Shown: positions 62,727 through 64,000 of the stretch, in pieces
How positions within the stretch are numbered: position 1 is the stretch's first letter
How the letters are laid out: every line of letters starts with the position of its first letter
From: Bacillota bacterium
Lineage (GTDB): Bacteria > Bacillota > Clostridia > Acetivibrionales > DSM-1351
Length of the DNA stretch: 64,000 bases
Assembly: GCA_023415305.1 (NCBI GenBank)
Contig: JAEZKZ010000002.1
Coordinates: forward strand, 22,301-86,300
Direction of reading: 5' to 3'
Notes under the pieces: model-generated
Databases searched by the model: none
Told to the model about the DNA's origin: nothing
What the model saw: only the letters and a program-made list of their open reading frames with translations
Position numbers and translations under genes: made by a program

Positions 62727-63944
62727 TTAAATATAGTAATCAAGCCTTCCATCGTACATAATCATTAACTGACTCATTACCTGATCCCAATTCCGGTATC
62801 TTTGAGTCCATTTTTTTATTACATTCATTGAAGCCAAGTAAAGCATTTTCTCTAGTGAAGTGTCTGAAGGAAATACTGCTTTGGTCTTGGTTACTTTTCT
62901 AAACTGCCGGTGCAATCCTTCAATGATATTTGTTGTATATATTATCTTTCTGATTTGTTCGGGAAACTTGTAGAAAGGACTCAAGACTTCCCAATTATTC
63001 TCCCAACTTTTAAAAGCATATGGATATTCTTTACCCCATTTACTTTTTAAATCTTCAAGGCGGTTTAATGCAATATCTTCACTAGAACTGGTATAGACAC
63101 TTTTAAAATCCCTTGAAAATGCCTTTAAATCCTTATATGAGATATATTTGAATGAATTCCTTAACTGATGGATAATACATCTCTGAATTTCTGATTCCGG
63201 AAATGCAGCTGATATTGCTTCTTTTAGTCCGGTAAGTCCATCTACACAGAATATGAGAACATCTTCTATTCCTCTGTTTCTAAGGTCATTCAGAACTCCT
63301 AACCAGAATTTTGAAGATTCATTTTCACCTATCCAAATACCGAGGATATCTTTCTTGCCAGATATATCTACTCCCATTACAACATATGCAGCTCTATTAA
63401 CTATTTGCCCATCAGTTCTTACTTTGTAATGAATAGCATCCATAAATACAAATGGATATACAGGCTCGAGAGGTCTGCTTTGCCATTCTTTGATTTCAGG
63501 CATAATCTTTTCAGTTATTTTACTAACCATCTCAGCTGAAACATCAATTCCATAAAGATCCTTTATTTGATCATGAATATCCCTAGTGGACATCCCTCTG
63601 GCATAAAGAGATATTACTTTTTCTTCGATACCAGCGACATCTCTTTTATATTTAGGTATTATTTTAGGTTCAAATTCACCTTTTCTGTCCCTGGGAATAT
63701 CAATTTGAACAGGCCCAAACTCACTTTTAAGCTTCTTGGTAGAGTATCCGTTTCTACTGTTATCAGTTATTTTATTACTTGAATCTTCTCTTGAATACCC
63801 AAGGGTGACATCCATTTCAGCTTCCAGCATTTCTTGAAGAACATCTTTAAATGCCTCCTTTAAAAAGGACATTATTTCTCCTGGGTTTTTAAAATCATTC
63901 TCCTGAATTATTTCCTGAATCACTTCTTTTGGTAGAGCACTCAT
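62727..63944 (-). CDS. IS256-family transposase
   Basis: The 405-residue protein is full length for the family. DDE residues can be placed at VFMDAIHYKVR (Asp), IFCVDGLTGLKEA (Asp) and YTTNIIEGLHRQFRK (Glu), with the family's C-x2-H signature QRCIIHQLRNS. N-terminal LKEAFKDVLQEMLEAEMDVTLGY and RNGYSTKKLKSEFGPVQIDIPRDR are typical. The frame is intact, with SD AGGAGA before ATG, so the element may be active. Confidence 0.97.
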   Translation of the reverse strand: MSALPKEVIQEIIQENDFKNPGEIMSFLKEAFKDVLQEMLEAEMDVTLGYSREDSSNKITDNSRNGYSTKKLKSEFGPVQIDIPRDRKGEFEPKIIPKYKRDVAGIEEKVISLYARGMSTRDIHDQIKDLYGIDVSAEMVSKITEKIMPEIKEWQSRPLEPVYPFVFMDAIHYKVRTDGQIVNRAAYVVMGVDISGKKDILGIWIGENESSKFWLGVLNDLRNRGIEDVLIFCVDGLTGLKEAISAAFPESEIQRCIIHQLRNSFKYISYKDLKAFSRDFKSVYTSSSEDIALNRLEDLKSKWGKEYPYAFKSWENNWEVLSPFYKFPEQIRKIIYTTNIIEGLHRQFRKVTKTKAVFPSDTSLEKMLYLASMNVIKKWTQRYRNWDQVMSQLMIMYDGRLDYYI

Positions 63945-64000
63945 AAAAAATCTCCTCTCTGGTTAATACTTAAATTCTTAACCAAAAAGGAGTATTTCCT

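Larger units (their letters stand above)
62511..64000. mobile_element. IS256-family insertion sequence
   Basis: It contains one transposase gene on the minus strand. Imperfect terminal inverted repeats are seen: the complement of the right end (ACTCCTTTTTGGTTAAG, about 63977-63993) matches ACTCTTTTGGGTTAAG at 62525-62540, and the adjoining AAGTATTAAC matches AAGTACTAAC. The outermost bases (GGAATTACT / GGAAATACT) suggest ends near 62511 and about 63999; the right end touches the window edge. No target duplication can be judged. Confidence 0.75.

Noticed and set aside
1..64000. CRISPR arrays, tRNA or rRNA genes
   Set aside because: No regularly spaced direct repeats, cloverleaf ends or rRNA-like segments were seen.

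Overview
The window is an AT-rich chromosome segment from an anaerobic, Gram-positive, nitrogen-fixing clostridium. The evidence is strong GGAGG-type ribosome binding sites with some TTG and GTG starts, a Thr T-box leader, SLH-domain surface proteins, and a Clostridium pasteurianum-style nif cluster. The long NifD, fused NifN-B, split NifV-omega/alpha and nif-linked [2Fe-2S] ferredoxin are all present. Cellulolytic Ruminiclostridium relatives are the best guess, but that is an inference.

Layout. 1-6.3 kb: the tail of a GNAT acetyltransferase, two secreted beta-helix proteins with copper-amine-oxidase-N-like domains, a membrane zincin and an HD hydrolase. 6.4-9.9 kb (minus strand): a Gln/Ser-rich protein, a PG-binding/NlpC-P60 cell-wall hydrolase and a Pr6Pr membrane protein. 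10.2-12.8 kb: a ROK regulator and a polyol dehydrogenase. 12.9-14.6 kb (minus strand): a repeat protein ending in CxxCxxCxxC and an AnfO-family protein, divergent from nif. 15.1-28.3 kb: nifH, nifI1, nifI2, nifD, nifK, nifE, nifN-B, [2Fe-2S] ferredoxin, nifV-omega, nifV-alpha, modB, modC. 28.6-35.2 kb: a 2201-residue SLH-anchored PHP/5'-nucleotidase protein, followed by an AEC transporter. 36.6-44.0 kb: purE-F-M-N-H-D. 44.1-46.5 kb: a gene relic, then a PadR regulator and an MGT glycosyltransferase sharing a palindromic operator. 46.7-52.0 kb: nadD, yqeK, a LytR_C protein, rsfS, a MATE transporter, and an ABC-F gene with a tiny leader ORF. 52.2-55.4 kb (minus strand): an acyl-CoA synthetase-like enzyme and a D,D-carboxypeptidase. 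55.8-62.4 kb: a ComEA-like protein, an FAH-family protein, a T-box and two consecutive threonyl-tRNA synthetase genes. 62.5-64.0 kb: an IS256-family element.

How the nif genes work together: NifH and NifDK form nitrogenase, and NifI1/NifI2 are the PII-type post-translational switch. NifE, NifN-B and NifV (homocitrate) build FeMo-cofactor, ModBC imports molybdate, and the ferredoxin probably serves electron transfer. No nifA, nifS, nifU or modA is seen here.

The most unusual signal is a dispersed family of intergenic hairpin repeats that end in the Shine-Dalgarno sequence of the next gene. Clear members precede nifN-B, purD and yqeK (three hairpins with compensatory changes) and nifI2 and thrS2 (twin hairpins). 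A shared 21-nt block with an anti-Shine-Dalgarno sequence precedes purM and thrS2, and weaker relatives precede nifH and nifI1. Other notable points are two tandem attenuator-like terminators in the nifH leader, a terminator in the divergent anfO leader, the unknown CxxC repeat protein beside AnfO, a mosaic thrS pair, and a possible MITE between purH and purD. No tRNA, rRNA or CRISPR array was recognised.
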